Assembly: GCA_025991245.1 (NCBI GenBank) | Contig: BQMJ01000026.1 | Span: forward strand, 62,001-126,000 | Direction of reading: 5' to 3' | Length of the DNA: 64,000 nt | Origin: Galdieria partita | Taxonomy: Eukaryota > Rhodophyta > Bangiophyceae > Galdieriales > Galdieriaceae | Part shown: positions 1 through 11,549 of the stretch, one piece after another | Layout: the number at the start of each line of letters is the position of its first letter | How positions within the stretch are numbered: position 1 is the first letter of the stretch | Program-made: the position numbers and the translations under genes | The notes under the pieces: generated by a model | The model's database searches: none | Seen by the model: the letters and a program-made list of their open reading frames with translations, nothing else | Told to the model about the DNA's origin: nothing

Positions 1-152
1 TACCCCTTACTAGTTGCCCACTTCATTCTGAGTTCCTGGGATTCCTCTTCAAAATCATCTCCTTTGTCTTCAGCTTCAAAGGCTTTGTCTTTTGTTATAT
101 TTGTCTGACTCGAAGAACGTTTTCTTGGAAGCCTAAACGATAGCGTACTCAT
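1..152 (-). CDS. 5' end of an unrecognised gene (partial)
   Basis: An ATG at 152 on the minus strand opens a frame that runs off the left edge of the window. The visible 50 residues are charged and polar, with a basic patch (LPRKRSSS) near the start followed by an acidic Glu/Asp run, and no domain that I recognise. A GT near position 10 (AACTAGTAAGG) could be a splice donor, so the last few codons may be intronic. The gene lies 130 bp downstream of the stop codon of the splicing-factor gene at 283-1787, on the same strand. Function unknown. Confidence 0.45.
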   Translation of the reverse strand, partial: MSTLSFRLPRKRSSSQTNITKDKAFEAEDKGDDFEEESQELRMKWATSKG

Positions 153-282
153 CACTACTGTCGAACATTCCCATTTGGCAATATTTATATTTTCAATTGC
201 TCAGCAAAATAATTATCCACTTGTAATCATCTCTTAAAAGACTAAGAAAGCAAGCGCTAATATCAAACAGATGAAATAAAGT

Positions 283-1787
283 TCAATAGGCATCTAAAAA
301 AGAAACTCCACCATCATCTGCAGTTTCATCAGCGCCTAGCCATTCCTCGAATTTCTAAAACAAGATTAATACAATATCCAGAAAATGAAATAATTCATAG
401 CTACCTTTATACGTTCCTTCCTTTCTTGTTCCGTCTCCTTGTAGCGATAATCCGTCTTTCCATCATAAAATTCGGCTTCTAGCTGGCGTCCACCGTACCA
501 ACGACCAGACATAAGCTCAATACAACTAAAATAATATTAGAAAAACAAATACAATTCAAGAAACTTACGACTCCGCTGCAGCAGGAGAACGAAAACGTAC
601 TGCAACGACACCCTCAGGATTTCTCTCAAACACAGTTAACTGACAAAAATTTTCTTGAGAATCTTTGTCATAAAATGGACTCCAACAGTACCTTTTCTAT
701 TTCTCCAAGCTTTGTACATTCCTCTAAAATATCTTCACGAATGTCCTTTAGATATATAAGCAACAGGTTTATAAGAGAAAACTTGAAACTTCCTACATTA
801 TAATAATTCTGATCGGATATGGCTTCTTTCGGATCAAAAACATTCTTTAAAATAACAATTCGCAAGCCACGGCCATCATCTACTCCATCATTCCAACTAG
901 TCTTCTGCTCTATTAACTGTCTCGTTGAAAATAGGGGTTTTCCCGTATTCTAAAAACGACGTTACATTACATAGAATTGCGGAAAATTATGGCGTAGTAC
1001 TTACTGGAAACTTCCTTGGAATGAAATCATCACCTTTCAACTCAAAACGAGCCGGTTCAAGACAAATTCGAGTTCCAGTACCAAAACGAAACTCAGTTTG
1101 ATCAAGAACTTTGAAAGCGTTTTCGACCGAGGGTTGCAATGCATATGTAACGACTCCATCGCCCTTCAGGTTACCACTCTCATCCTTGTACAACTTGACC
1201 TTTGCCTTTCCAGAATATGGATCCACTTTCAAAATGCCACACTTGGAGAAGAATTCAACAACCTCTTCTTCAGTCGCGTCTGATGGAATCCCAGTGAAAT
1301 ATATGCTAGTATTGTTTTTGGCAACCTCCTCATTCCAACGTTCTCTCTTCTACAAAACCTTTGAACAACTGAAACAAGCCAAATAAAAAGGTAAAGATAC
1401 CTTTTTCTTCTGTTCTATACGCTTCAACCTCTTTTTCTCTTTCTTTTTCAAATCGTCTAAGGTCAACTTCTTCTTTGAAGGTGCAACGATATCTTCCGAC
1501 TTTGGTTCACCAAAGTTGCTGTGCATGACATCTTCAAAAGCCACCTTACTGACCAGGCTACTCTCATTTGCTTTCAAAATATCATCCTCTCTATTTGCAA
1601 TAATGTTCATCAACTCGCTCAGTTCTGGTTCTTCTGACACTATTGTCCACTTATTATGTGCTTCTAAAAAGATCCTTGTCAATCCGTCAATTTCTCCACC
1701 CTCAACCAGGTCTCGCAGGTCTTTAAAAGAAACTGGTCCAATGGTTTCTCCTTCAAGGTTTTGATACCAAAACTGTTCCTTTTCCAT
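283..1787 (-). CDS. Tat-SF1/CUS2-like U2 snRNP splicing factor
   Basis: Seven exons (1401-1787, 1005-1349, 797-949, 692-745, 569-639, 405-525, 283-354) sum to 1203 nt, or 400 aa, with introns of 43-55 nt. A GYF-like module at about residues 5-60 (FWYQNLEGETIGPVSF) precedes a basic linker, a first RRM (about 135-245), and a second RRM of the UHM type (about 270-365) with the loop GRWYGGRQL. This order matches human HTATSF1 and yeast Cus2, which bind SF3b1 ULM motifs and help U2 snRNP engage the branch site in the nucleus. The loop carries R-W-Y where UHMs usually have R-x-F. The protein is much shorter than human Tat-SF1 because it lacks the long acidic tail. Confidence 0.85.
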
Positions 1788-2108
1788 AAGCCAACGAATG
1801 GTGAATCAGGTTGAAATTCTTATCGAGGAAATTTTACGCAATTCCAGGAGTTGATAATCTGCAAAGAATAAAGGATTCAGGCTTCTTGAAAAAGAGTCTG
1901 ATAGTTTATCTAGAACACCACTGAACCAACCAGTAGTAAGAATGAATATAAAACTCTTGTACATAGAGAGATATTTTCGGTATCAAGCTCTGTGATAGAA
2001 GTAGACGACAGAACGTCACATTAACTAGTTGTTAGTTCCTACTTGTGTTGAGAAGAAATTTGACAAACTCTGATAAAATCATTATATCGTTTCTCACATT
2101 CTGTTAAA
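1788..2108. other. Intergenic, upstream of the splicing-factor gene
   Basis: About 320 bp between the splicing-factor start codon and the possible small plus-strand gene. It should hold the promoter of the minus-strand gene. I see no RNA gene, repeat or recognisable motif. Confidence 0.4.
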
Positions 2109-2688
2109 ATGGATATAAACTTTTGCTTCTGTGAATGGCTTCATTCCATTGCTATGTGCGATAATGACTTGCAGTTACTTTGAAAGCCTTTATCGAAAAG
2201 ATCTATTCTGCAGTTACTGTGCAGTTGACATATATAAGTTTTTTTATTTCTTGAAAGAAAAAGCTTTGTATCCTTCTTTATTTCCAGTTCAGGAAAAATA
2301 TTCACTTTCACCATCAGCCCAAATACTTACAGTGATATTTTCTTCAACTTCACTATTACGCTTTCAACAAGCGAACAAAAGTGACAACCAACTTGTGCTT
2401 TAACTTTCCATTGTTTTGTCAACAAGTTGCTCTCTACAGACTTACAATATCAAGAGGATGCTTTGTTGTGTTTTTGTGAGTTTTCAACTTGCTGTGTTTT
2501 GGGAAATATTCCCTTATTTGCAGATACTCGTTTTGATGATAACGGCGACCTTTGTAAGGACTTTCTGGTTTCACTACTCCTTTCAACCAGCTTTAAATAT
2601 ATTCAAGGAAAGTATCTCAAACTTACTTTTCTTCAAGAAAAGATGCAATTTTCTTAAGCGACTCAGCCTTTTTATCGGACTTCTCTAG
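2109..2688 (+). CDS. Possible small spliced gene, function unknown
   Basis: ATG at 2109 opens a reading that can be kept open to a stop at 2688 by removing introns with good GT..AG ends. Examples are a 46-nt GTGACAACC..CAACAAG and a 48-nt GTGAGTTTT..TTTGCAG. One of the required exons would be only 9 nt, which weakens the model. The predicted C-terminal part contains TRFDDNGDLS, which resembles an EF-hand loop but is out of register at its last ligand. It would overlap the 3' end of the SEL1-repeat gene on the other strand by 66 bp. It may instead be non-coding. Confidence 0.25.
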
Positions 2689-4453
2689 ACCAAACTGTCC
2701 AAAACGATAAAATTCACTACACTGTATCAGCAAGGATAGGACACTAATTGAAAGCCTTTCCTTACCTAAGTTTCTTAAGTGCTTCTGCATGACCCATTTC
2801 CGCTGCCTGATTTAACAACTCTATACCAACTTTTGTGTTCACATGTGTTCCCAAACCTAATTATCCGTTCTGTTCTGATCCAATTTTGAGTATGCTGAAA
2901 CTAGACAATACCATGAAGGTACATAAGAGCAGCCATATAGTAGCCTTGAGGCAATCCCTTCCAAATATATGAATATCAGAAAACATGAAACTGCGCAAAC
3001 TCACTGAAGCACCACTTTTCTCAAAGAACATCAAGGCTTGTTGATAATTTTCTGAGCCATTGATTGAAGCACTAGAACCAGCTTTGTAGTAAAGGTCTGC
3101 CAAAAAATAACAGGCACCCGCGTGACTTTGTTCCGCAGCTACCAGTAGATATCTACTTACAATTGTATTTAAGCAAATACTATTTAAAAAAAGTTCTTAC
3201 TTTAATAACTTTTCCATATCGACTGAACCAGGATCTAACTCCTCCTTCTCTAGCAAAATCTTTGACAACAGATAACACGCTTCACTATGGTTCTGTTCAG
3301 CAGCACTTTCAAGATATCTAAACGTTTTCAAACTGACATCAGTCTCACCAACACGCACAAGTTACCTCTTACCTGAGTGCCGAAGCTTCATCAGGTTCGA
3401 TAGGTTCTATTCCCGAAGCATATAGCTCACCCAGAAGATATTTCGCTTCGACACTTCCTTCTTCGGCAGCGGCTGTCAAATACTTGGAAGCTTTCATTCC
3501 ATCGGGACTAATCTGAAAATATATTATCTTGATATGATACCATAAGTGACAAATAGAGTATACAAACCGACGAAAGTTTACCAAAATATCCATGGAAATA
3601 AAGGTTACCCAAAAATAGAAAAGACGAAACGATACCCTTTTCAGCTGCCTTTAGAAAGGCTTCCTTCGCTTTCTCAGGGTGTTGCATCTTTAACCAGGCA
3701 TTGCCTAGTGCAACGAGAGAATCAAGATTTCCATTTCCTACACTCTTCTCGTAATATCTTATAGCTACCAGTCCAAAAGGTGACAAATTGAACCTTGTTT
3801 CTAGCAACAAAAACTACCTTTCTCTAAAATTTCCTCGCTATCAGACCTCTTGATGTTCAAAGCAACATCCTTGCTGTTAGAGTGCCCAGAAACCTGATGA
3901 ACAGCAGCTGCAGACAGCTTTTCTTCATAAAACTTGAGAAGTCTTCAGCACATATAATAAGCAAAAGACAACGAAGTACCTGTTCCAAGATGTCTCCACA
4001 TAAAAAAGAAGCGTATGCATCTCCAGCCTCAGCAAGAGGCTCCAGAATTTCTAGAGCTTTCCTTTCATCCTGTTCAGTTCCTATACCACATCGAAAAAGG
4101 CAACCCAGCAATAGCTAAGTCATTGTCAATTTTCAGGTAAAAGTTGGGAAGCCAACAACCTTTCCCTTTGAGCTACTCATCTCAGCTGACTTGCAAGCAA
4201 GAACAAAGGCATTTTGCTTCTGTTCCATAGTTAGGTTGTCGAGGTCTGATAGGAGTTGTTCAACTTCGTCTCCAGGGTCGAGTGTATTATTCTTTGTGTA
4301 TGTAGAGAAGTAAACTCTACGAGTCATCCCAAGGTTGTACTCTTTGCGACACAATATACTGAAACTAAGGTAGGGACGAATATGCACAGGAGAACTACGT
4401 CTTGTAAGTGGCAAGCGCCCAACTCTGTGCAATACTTTCAGCAACTTGCTCAT
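2623..4453 (-). CDS. SEL1-like repeat protein
   Basis: A multi-exon gene (about eight short exons separated by roughly 50-nt introns) from ATG 4453 to TAA 2623-2625. Successive exons carry SEL1/TPR-like helix pairs, for example RYLESAAEQNHSEACYLL, KYLTAAAEEGSVEAKYLLGE and KAKEAFLKAAEKGI, with the A..G...A..LG spacing of the family; I count at least six. The first about 50 residues are rich in Arg/Ser/Leu with few acids (MSKLLKVLHRVGRLPL), like a mitochondrial or plastid presequence. SEL1 repeats are adaptor scaffolds, so a specific partner cannot be inferred. It diverges from the RIX7 gene across a 436-bp spacer. Confidence 0.7.
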
Positions 4454-4889
4454 TTCTCAACAATTCTTGAGAGAAACCGATTCACAACTGAAAGATTTTC
4501 TCTGATATTCCGATCATCTTCTATCTCACGTATCAAGTGGAGATGATGATTCAACCTAATAATTTACAACGATCTTTAAACCGATAGATCTTCACAAAGT
4601 TTGGACTGCTAAAAGTACTGGAGCCTTAAAGTCTAAAATTTTCAACTAAATTCATACAGTGAAGGGAAAATGGACATTGCAGCAGTCCAACTTCCAGTCC
4701 AAACTTGAGGCTATTTCATAATATCGCCAATTAGTATCTTCTTTCAATGGGAGAGATGGAACAAAACATGAATAATACTAACGAAGCATTTAGCGTCCTT
4801 ATTGAGATGAAATTCATGATAGGATCAATTGCTTTGACTAATTTGATTACACTAAATAGCCAGACGGGTTTCTCAAGGTTTGTGGGGAT
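4454..4889. other. Divergent intergenic region (SEL1 protein / RIX7)
   Basis: 436 bp between two divergent start codons, AT-rich, expected to hold both promoters. No RNA gene, repeat or clear regulatory motif seen. Confidence 0.5.
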
Positions 4890-7053
4890 ATGGCGTCATT
4901 TACCGTCCGTGGAGTCATAGAACAAGAACTCGGTCAAATAGTGGAAGCCACTTCGCAGAAGATTGTAACAGAACTTGAGCTTCTGAAATTGATTGAGGTG
5001 GTAGAGGCAAACGTCATTGGATTTGCTAGAAAGACGGATAGGGCAAAGCGCTTACTGGTTGAGAAAATGCTGTGTTCACTAGGTTACAAGATTGGAACGA
5101 GGATAGATGCAGACCAACGTTTTAAGGGAGAAAGCACTAATGGATTCTGTCCTCATTTCGCACATCCATATAAAGGAAGACAAGTGGATATGCCTTGCGA
5201 AACCTTGGAAAGCAGCGGAGAGCTTTCAAAGAGGAGACGATATACAGAGAAGAACAAGTTAAATCCGAATACTTTCACTAAAAGTCTTTTGATTGAGTAT
5301 CCTAAGAAAAAGTTTGCGGATTTCGGTGGCATAGAGCTGCTAGAAGGTGTTCTCAGGGAACTCATCGAGTGGCCTCTCCGGCAACCAGAGCTTTATCGTC
5401 GTTTAGGGGTTGACCCTCCAAAAGGTGTACTGATTCACGGACCTTCAGGCTGCGGAAAGACACTTTTGGCACAAGTACTGGCAGGTGAATATGGAGTACC
5501 ACTTATTCGAGTTTCCGCTCCAGAGGTTAGAACGTACTTGAACTTTTTTGACTTTTTGGATAACACTCCGTTAGATAATTGGTGGTCTCTCTGGAGAATC
5601 TGAAGAGAGACTTCGCCTTTTGTTCGAAGAATCGAAACAACTAGCGCCCTGTATTCTCTTTATTGATGAGGTCGACGCGATATCTTCTAAGCGTGAAAGC
5701 GCCAGTAAAGACATGGAAAGAAGAATTGTGGCACAATTTTTGTCTTGTATGGATACTTTAAGTCATACAGAGTTCTCTATATCTCCAGTTATTATTTTGG
5801 GAGCGACTAGTAGACCTGATACGTTAGACCCATCTTTGAGGAGAGCTGGTAGATTTGATCGAGAGCTTGAGTTAGGTGCACCAAATGAAAGAGGAAGAGA
5901 CCAAATTTTAAGGTCTCTTTGTAGAAATCTTTGTGTAGATTCACAACTGGACTATTCGTACATTTCGAAGAGAACTGCTGGTTATGTTGGCGCAGACCTC
6001 GCTTCGTTGATAACAACTGCTGCCACAGCAGCTGTAGCTAGATTCCAGAGGGAATCAGTGGTGAATTATGATTACCCAATGACAGATAGTTTCATTCCAA
6101 TACCTGACTCCAAACTTGAAACTATTTTAATCAAGTTAGAGGACTTCGAGATTGCGTTAGGAAAGACCCAGCCTAGTGCTCTAAGAGAAGGGTTCACAAC
6201 TGTTCCTGATACGAGTTGGAGTGATATTGGTTCTTTGGATAATATCCGTGAAGAACTGGAAATGTCTGTTTTAGAACCTATTCATCATCCGGAGAGGTTT
6301 GAAGCGTTAGGTTTGAGCCGACCTGCTGGAGTATTGCTTTATGGACCTCCTGGTTGCGGCAAGACTTTATTGGCAAAAGCTATAGCTCGTGAGAGTGGTG
6401 CGAACTTTATATCAATCAAAGGACCGGAGCTTCTCAATAAATATGTTGGAGAAAGCGAAAGAGCAGTTCGACGAGTATTTCAACGAGGTAGAGCCTCAGC
6501 TCCCTGTATTATCTTTTTTGACGAGCTGGATGCTTTGGCTCCGAGACGTGGAGGCTTTGCCTCTTCTACGGACTCAGAAAGTTTTGGTAGTTCGTCTGGT
6601 GCTTCAGAAAGAGTTGTTAATCAACTGCTGACAGAACTTGATGGCGTGGAGGCAAGAAGCCAGGTTTTCGTTATTGCTGCTACTAATCGTCCTGACATGA
6701 TTGACCCTGCTATGTTGAGGCCTGGACGTTTAGATAAATTGTTATTTGTTCCACTACCTGACAAACACGGTCGCAAAGCTATTTTAGAAACACTTACGCG
6801 TAAAATGCCTCTAGCCGCGGACGTTTCCCTCGAAAACATTGCGTTTCATGTTCAAACAGAAGGTTTTAGTGGAGCGGATTTGTCAGCTCTTGTGCGAGAA
6901 GCAGCTACAGAGTCTTTGCGTAGCACTGGTATTGATGAGAAGTTCTTGCAAGTGAAGGCTGAGCATTTTGAGAAGGCTTTGAAGAAAGTGCGACCTTCTG
7001 TTTCGTCGCGTGACGCAGCCATGTATCATCAGATGAACGGATCATTTTGTTGA
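4890..7053 (+). CDS. NVL/RIX7: Tandem AAA ATPase of the RIX7/NVL family
   Basis: Two exons (4890-5525, 5575-7053; 49-nt intron) encode 704 aa. A short N-terminal helical region is followed by AAA domain 1 (Walker A GPSGCGKT, Walker B LFIDEVD, then [13 protein letters not shown]) and AAA domain 2 ([23 protein letters not shown], then [20 protein letters not shown]). The segments SGESEERLR in domain 1 and [18 protein letters not shown] in domain 2 are typical of NVL/Rix7 and separate it from p97 and PEX1/6. The family removes Nsa1 from pre-60S particles in the nucleolus and nucleus. Both Walker motifs look intact in both domains. The N-terminal extension (about 130 aa) is shorter than in human NVL. 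Confidence 0.92.
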
Positions 7054-7442
7054 AGTAGTTGGTGCAAGTTTCAAGGGAGTGTTTTCAAACTGTTATTATA
7101 GGAGTGTACGTACTGCCTTTCCTATAAGATAGCGTTAGGAACTTGTAAGTGTTTCGAAGCGACGATTCAGTCTCGAATAGTATGCAAAGTCTTGATTTTT
7201 GTAGTCGCCTAGTAACCAAGTTCAAAGATGTCCCGAATGGTTTGTTTGTTTAGTTGTGTGGTTGTGAAGATCAGCAACAAGCGGTTTGTTTAAAAGTAGG
7301 GAGCGTGTGTATATTTGTGACGTGTCCCTCAAGGAAGAATTTTGTTGTTTATTAGCTTCATTAGTTTTTGGGTGTCATAGATTTGTCTCGCTTGACGCAG
7401 TTCCATTGTTTATTGTGAAGGTTATTACTGATTATTATTTAA
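7054..7442. other. Intergenic between RIX7 and membrane-protein gene
   Basis: 389 bp between same-strand genes. It should hold the 3' end of the RIX7 transcript and the promoter of the next gene. I see no tRNA-like cloverleaf, repeat or extra coding region. Confidence 0.5.
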
Positions 7443-8378
7443 ATGGAAAATGAACAAAGCCTATTCATAACATTTTTGGTATGGACGAAAGAATTAAAAC
7501 CAGCTTTCACTTGTTACAATTTTTTTGGACTGCTCCAAAGCTTGGTTGTAACTCTTCTGTACTTTGGCAGCTTTAGCTTTATATTGACTGTTTTTCGTGG
7601 TGGAGGTTTGTTGGCGAAGATCTTTATATTAGGTCCCGCATTTACAGTTGTGTTTATCATTTTCAGCCAAACTGCAACCCTTATTCTCCTCATTTTGACT
7701 AGAGATAAAAATAGAGGAGATCTTATCCGTCTCGTGAAGCGACATATTCTGACAGTGCTGAAAGCATCTCCTGCAACACTGTTTCTTACTTGTTGTTCCC
7801 TGTCTGTAGTATGTATCCTCACCATGTTAATAGCCTTTTTATTAGTGGTTTTTCCTTCCTGGTTCTTCCTGATAGTTTGCTGTTACTCAGTATGCTTGCT
7901 ATTTTTTCAGTGTATCTATTGTTTGTCCTTCGCTGCGATATGTGATGGAAATGGCTTAACAGAAGCAGTATTCTCTTCTATTGAAATTGCAATGAAGAGT
8001 CCCCTTAAGATAACATTTCAATTTTTTACAATATTTTCAATTGGTATTGTTTTGTTCTCATCGGTCTTTTTATGTGCAGTGTTGTATTTCGGCATATATT
8101 TTGGATGGACATTCAGAAATTACATCGACTCTGTTCTATATTTCAATGAGCCGTCAATGTTTGGTAGGCCCAGTAGAACTTCAGTGTCTTTTTCCCATTT
8201 CAAATATAAGACAAGTCCTGTGAATGCAATAACTTTTGATAGTTTTGATTGGGGAATGCTGTTTCCTGTTGGGTTGATAGCTGTAATACTTTTTAACTGG
8301 ATTTCCTTCCTATTGCAGAATGCAGTTTATATAATTTACTCTAGAGAAAAACTTTTGAATGAGAAACAGAATTATTAA
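7443..8378 (+). CDS. Polytopic membrane protein, unknown family
   Basis: A single open frame of 311 aa that I do not recognise. It has about six to seven strongly hydrophobic stretches (around residues 28-48, 56-83, 108-135, 138-162, 193-222 and 272-297), separated by short basic loops such as TRDKNRGDLIRLVKRH. There is no signal-peptide-like start, no ATP-binding motif and no obvious transporter signature. The long loop of about residues 225-270 is polar. The gene lies between RIX7 and Aurora kinase on the same strand. The layout suggests a eukaryote-specific membrane protein, possibly lineage-restricted. Confidence 0.75.
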   Translation: MENEQSLFITFLVWTKELKPAFTCYNFFGLLQSLVVTLLYFGSFSFILTVFRGGGLLAKIFILGPAFTVVFIIFSQTATLILLILTRDKNRGDLIRLVKRHILTVLKASPATLFLTCCSLSVVCILTMLIAFLLVVFPSWFFLIVCCYSVCLLFFQCIYCLSFAAICDGNGLTEAVFSSIEIAMKSPLKITFQFFTIFSIGIVLFSSVFLCAVLYFGIYFGWTFRNYIDSVLYFNEPSMFGRPSRTSVSFSHFKYKTSPVNAITFDSFDWGMLFPVGLIAVILFNWISFLLQNAVYIIYSREKLLNEKQNY

Positions 8379-8548
8379 GTCTTTTTGAATACTGTTTGTG
8401 AAAGTCGTTTGTGAAAAATTTCAGCTGCGATTTGGCTCGTCATGTCGAAAAATTGAAATTTAAATTGGTCTGGTGGGAATTAGCCGTAAGCCTTTTGAAA
8501 TTTGCAAGTGGCACTACCGAACTGGAGCCAAGAGCAAGGAATTTTCTT

Positions 8549-10057
8549 ATGCAGCCAGGAAAGCAGTCCAGCGTAAAGCATGAATACTTCAAGTTTACTG
8601 GCGACCTAAACGTTGAAGACAAGAGTTACGAGAGGCAAGAAGACAAGGAGAACGCTGTGCAAGGAGGAACCATATTTGAACAGAATAAAGATAGTACGTT
8701 AACGCTTGGAAGATTTTAAATTTTCTAAGAACTAAAGATACTCAACTAGACTCTTGTCTTTCTTGTTTGGAACCACGAAGGGGATCTAATCCCTCGTGTT
8801 CCGCAACAGCGTCTATGAGAAAGGAGTTCGAAGTGGACAAGGAAAGTTCTCAAGTGAATCAAGACAGAGAAAAGTCGAGAGATCTTAAAGTCGATATAAT
8901 GAAGATAGGAGAAAATCTTCAAGAATTATCTCTTATTCATAAAGGTATTGAAAGGCTTACGAAACGTAAAATTGTTAATGTAGCTTCGTTTAGAATATGC
9001 AACTAAAACGGAGGAAAGAAAGCAAATGCATCCCAGTAGATTCAAAGAATCAGAGGATAATAGCAAACAAAGAAAGTTGGAGAATACGGATGAACTTTTG
9101 GAAAACAGATTTAAGCAGGTTCCCAACAGCAATGCTGTTGTGGATAAGCAACAGAAGATTCGAAATTGCTCTCAAAATAACATTTCTAACAAGACCTGGT
9201 CATTGAATGATTTCGACATAGGGAAGCCCTTAGGCAGAGGCAAGTTTGGAAATGTTTACTTAGCAAGAGAAAAGAGAACAGAATTTGTTGTTGCTCTTAA
9301 AGTTTTGTTCAAAAACCAATTAGCTGCTGCCGGAGTAGAATATCAACTTCGAAGGGAAATTGAAATTCAAAGTCATCTTCGACATCCAAATATTTTGCGA
9401 CTTTTTGGGTATTTTTATGACAAAAGTCGAGTATATCTTATTCTCGAATATGCACCTGGTGGCGAACTTTATAAGCTTCTTCAAAAATCTGGTAGATTCT
9501 CTGAAGAACAGACTGCTCAATACATTTGTTCGCTTGCGCATGCTCTCTGCTACTGCCATCATAAGCATGTGATTCATCGCGACATCAAACCGGAAAACTT
9601 ACTAATAGGTGCGAAGAACGAACTAAAAATTGCTGATTTTGGCTGGTCTGTATATGCTCCAGATTCTCGTCGGCAAACACTTTGTGGTACTTTGGATTAT
9701 CTTGCTCCAGAAATGATTGAAGGTCAGCAACATGACGAGGCTGTCGACATTTGGGGACTAGGGGTTCTCATGTATGAGTTTCTAGTCGGTCGACCTCCTT
9801 TTGAAGCCTCCGGCCAGCACGAAACGTATAGTCGAATAACCAAGGTCGAACTCAATATTCCTGAACATATCAGTGAGAAAGCCAGAGATCTTCTTCAGCA
9901 ATTACTTGTGAAGGACCCTCGAACAAGGATTCCTTTCCATCGAGTTCTCGAGCATCCTTGGATTCGCGAACATGTTCATAAAATACCACAAATACCAGAG
10001 AATTGGATAAAGAAAGAAAACAATTCAACATCAAAAGAATTTCAACAAAACGACTAA
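8549..10057 (+). CDS. Aurora-family mitotic Ser/Thr kinase
   Basis: Three exons (8549-8693, 8750-8944, 8994-10057) give 467 aa; the intron phases join two upstream frames cleanly to the kinase. The start at 8549 is the first in-frame ATG seen, but an upstream exon is possible. The kinase domain (about residues 195-455) has [17 protein letters not shown] with the ATP lysine, [13 protein letters not shown], and the Aurora activation loop [19 protein letters not shown] with its phosphorylatable Thr. The N-terminal 190 residues are polar and contain a KEN tripeptide (EDKENAVQ), a destruction-box type signal for APC/C-Cdh1. Aurora kinases control spindle assembly, chromosome segregation and cytokinesis. 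Confidence 0.93.
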
Positions 10058-10068
10058 CCAGAGTTTGT

Positions 10069-11427
10069 TTATTTGAGAAACTCCACAAGCTTATTTGAAA
10101 TCATGCTGGCTTTGACTGGCAAATTGTTACTTCTTAAAACGGAAGAACTAGACAGTTCCATTGCGCGTGCCAACTCTAAAAGAGACTCATTGTAGATGCA
10201 AAGAGCCGCAATCGAAAGAAGTATATGGATCCTTTGCTGATTCCCATAGTTATCACATGTATCTCTTGTAATAAATGAAAAAAAATTATGACCCAACTGG
10301 AACAGAATCTCCTCTGATAACTCGATTCTTGAGAAATACAACCATCGACAGAAGTTGCTGAAAGCAGCACATCCTGTTTCGACTACAGATGGTTTTGGGT
10401 GAACAAAACTATGACACAGCGATTTGACAACAACTTCTTGATGGGAAGCCTGTGTAAAAAATTCAGTAATAATGTCATCGTAACGAAATATATTGGCCAA
10501 CAAACGAAGACTCATTAACGTTGTCGACCACGGGCTTGTACTAGAACAATGCTTTTGTAGAATGTCTGAAAGGTAGTTTTGTGATATCTCGTTTGCAAGG
10601 CTTCTGTCTCGTAAGATATCAAATCGAAGTTTATCCAGTAGTGGAAACAAAGTTGAGGAATCACCTTTCAAGGAGAGCTCTAATAATCCTTGTCTCGATA
10701 GATTTTTGGCCACAGGGTTTAACTCGTAGAGCTTACCGACCACTTTTTCCTCATCAAAATGTTCGAACAAATACGGGCACCTATATTCGCTAGATAGACA
10801 ATCTTCAAGGCTCTTATTATCAGAGATAGACTCAGTATGATTAGGTCTTCCAATTTCAGGTGTGTGTTGAAAGTTGATTGAACTACTTGAATCCTTAGAA
10901 GTGAGGATAGAAGAACTTCCAAAGTTTTGACGAAATTGTTGCTGAAGATTTGCAATAACTGGTCGTAACAGTTGTCCCAAGGGCGTCCCAAGAGCTATTG
11001 AAGGAAGGTGCAAAATATCTTCAGGAATATTCTTATTTAAAAGAAATAATGCGCATTCGCTGGTGAAATTGTTGCAGTTATTTTCCAACAAGTCATAGCT
11101 TTCAAACGAGTATTTGTCACGTATGGTTGAAAGAAAACTTTGAAATTCCTCAAAGGTTTTTGAAGTTTCGCCTAAATCAACTATCTAAAGAGATATCAAC
11201 AGTTACTTTGGAAAAGAAAAAGTGTTGCAAACCTTTGTAGGTGACCCATAAGGTGTATGGCCAGGGCTGTCAATACAAATTCCTCCTCCATAGAAGAACT
11301 CTTTTGAATAAACTACAATACCAGTATGCCAGATGCCTTCAAGTTGAGTCCCAAGTAACAGAGTGGACCATTGTCTGGCTAAACCCTGTGACAAGTCATA
11401 AACATGTAGCAAAACTTGTTCACGCAT
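10069..11427 (-). CDS. PPPDE (DeSI-type) peptidase fused to PUL domain
   Basis: Two exons (11233-11427, 10069-11184) encode 436 aa. Residues 1 to about 125 are a PPPDE/DeSI thiol isopeptidase domain, with VLLHVYDLSQG, a catalytic His in GIWHTGIVVY, FFYGGGI, and the catalytic Cys in YDLLENNCNNF. The region from about residue 220 to the end is an alpha-helical PUL domain, the module that binds Cdc48/p97 in Doa1/PLAA. Known PPPDE proteins remove SUMO or ubiquitin; the PUL domain suggests recruitment to Cdc48. The middle (about 150-210) is low-complexity. I see no thioredoxin domain, which some fungal PPPDE-PUL proteins have between the two. The stop codon is 12 bp from the convergent Aurora stop. 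Confidence 0.85.
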
Positions 11428-11549
11428 TAACAAAAGCGTCAAAGGAGAATGTACTTCGCACCCTCAGGTTAATTCTCCGAAATATTAGATTGAAGTAGGC
11501 CACTTGGAGTATTCCTTGAAAATAAGATAAGTTTTGTTTAGTCACGATT

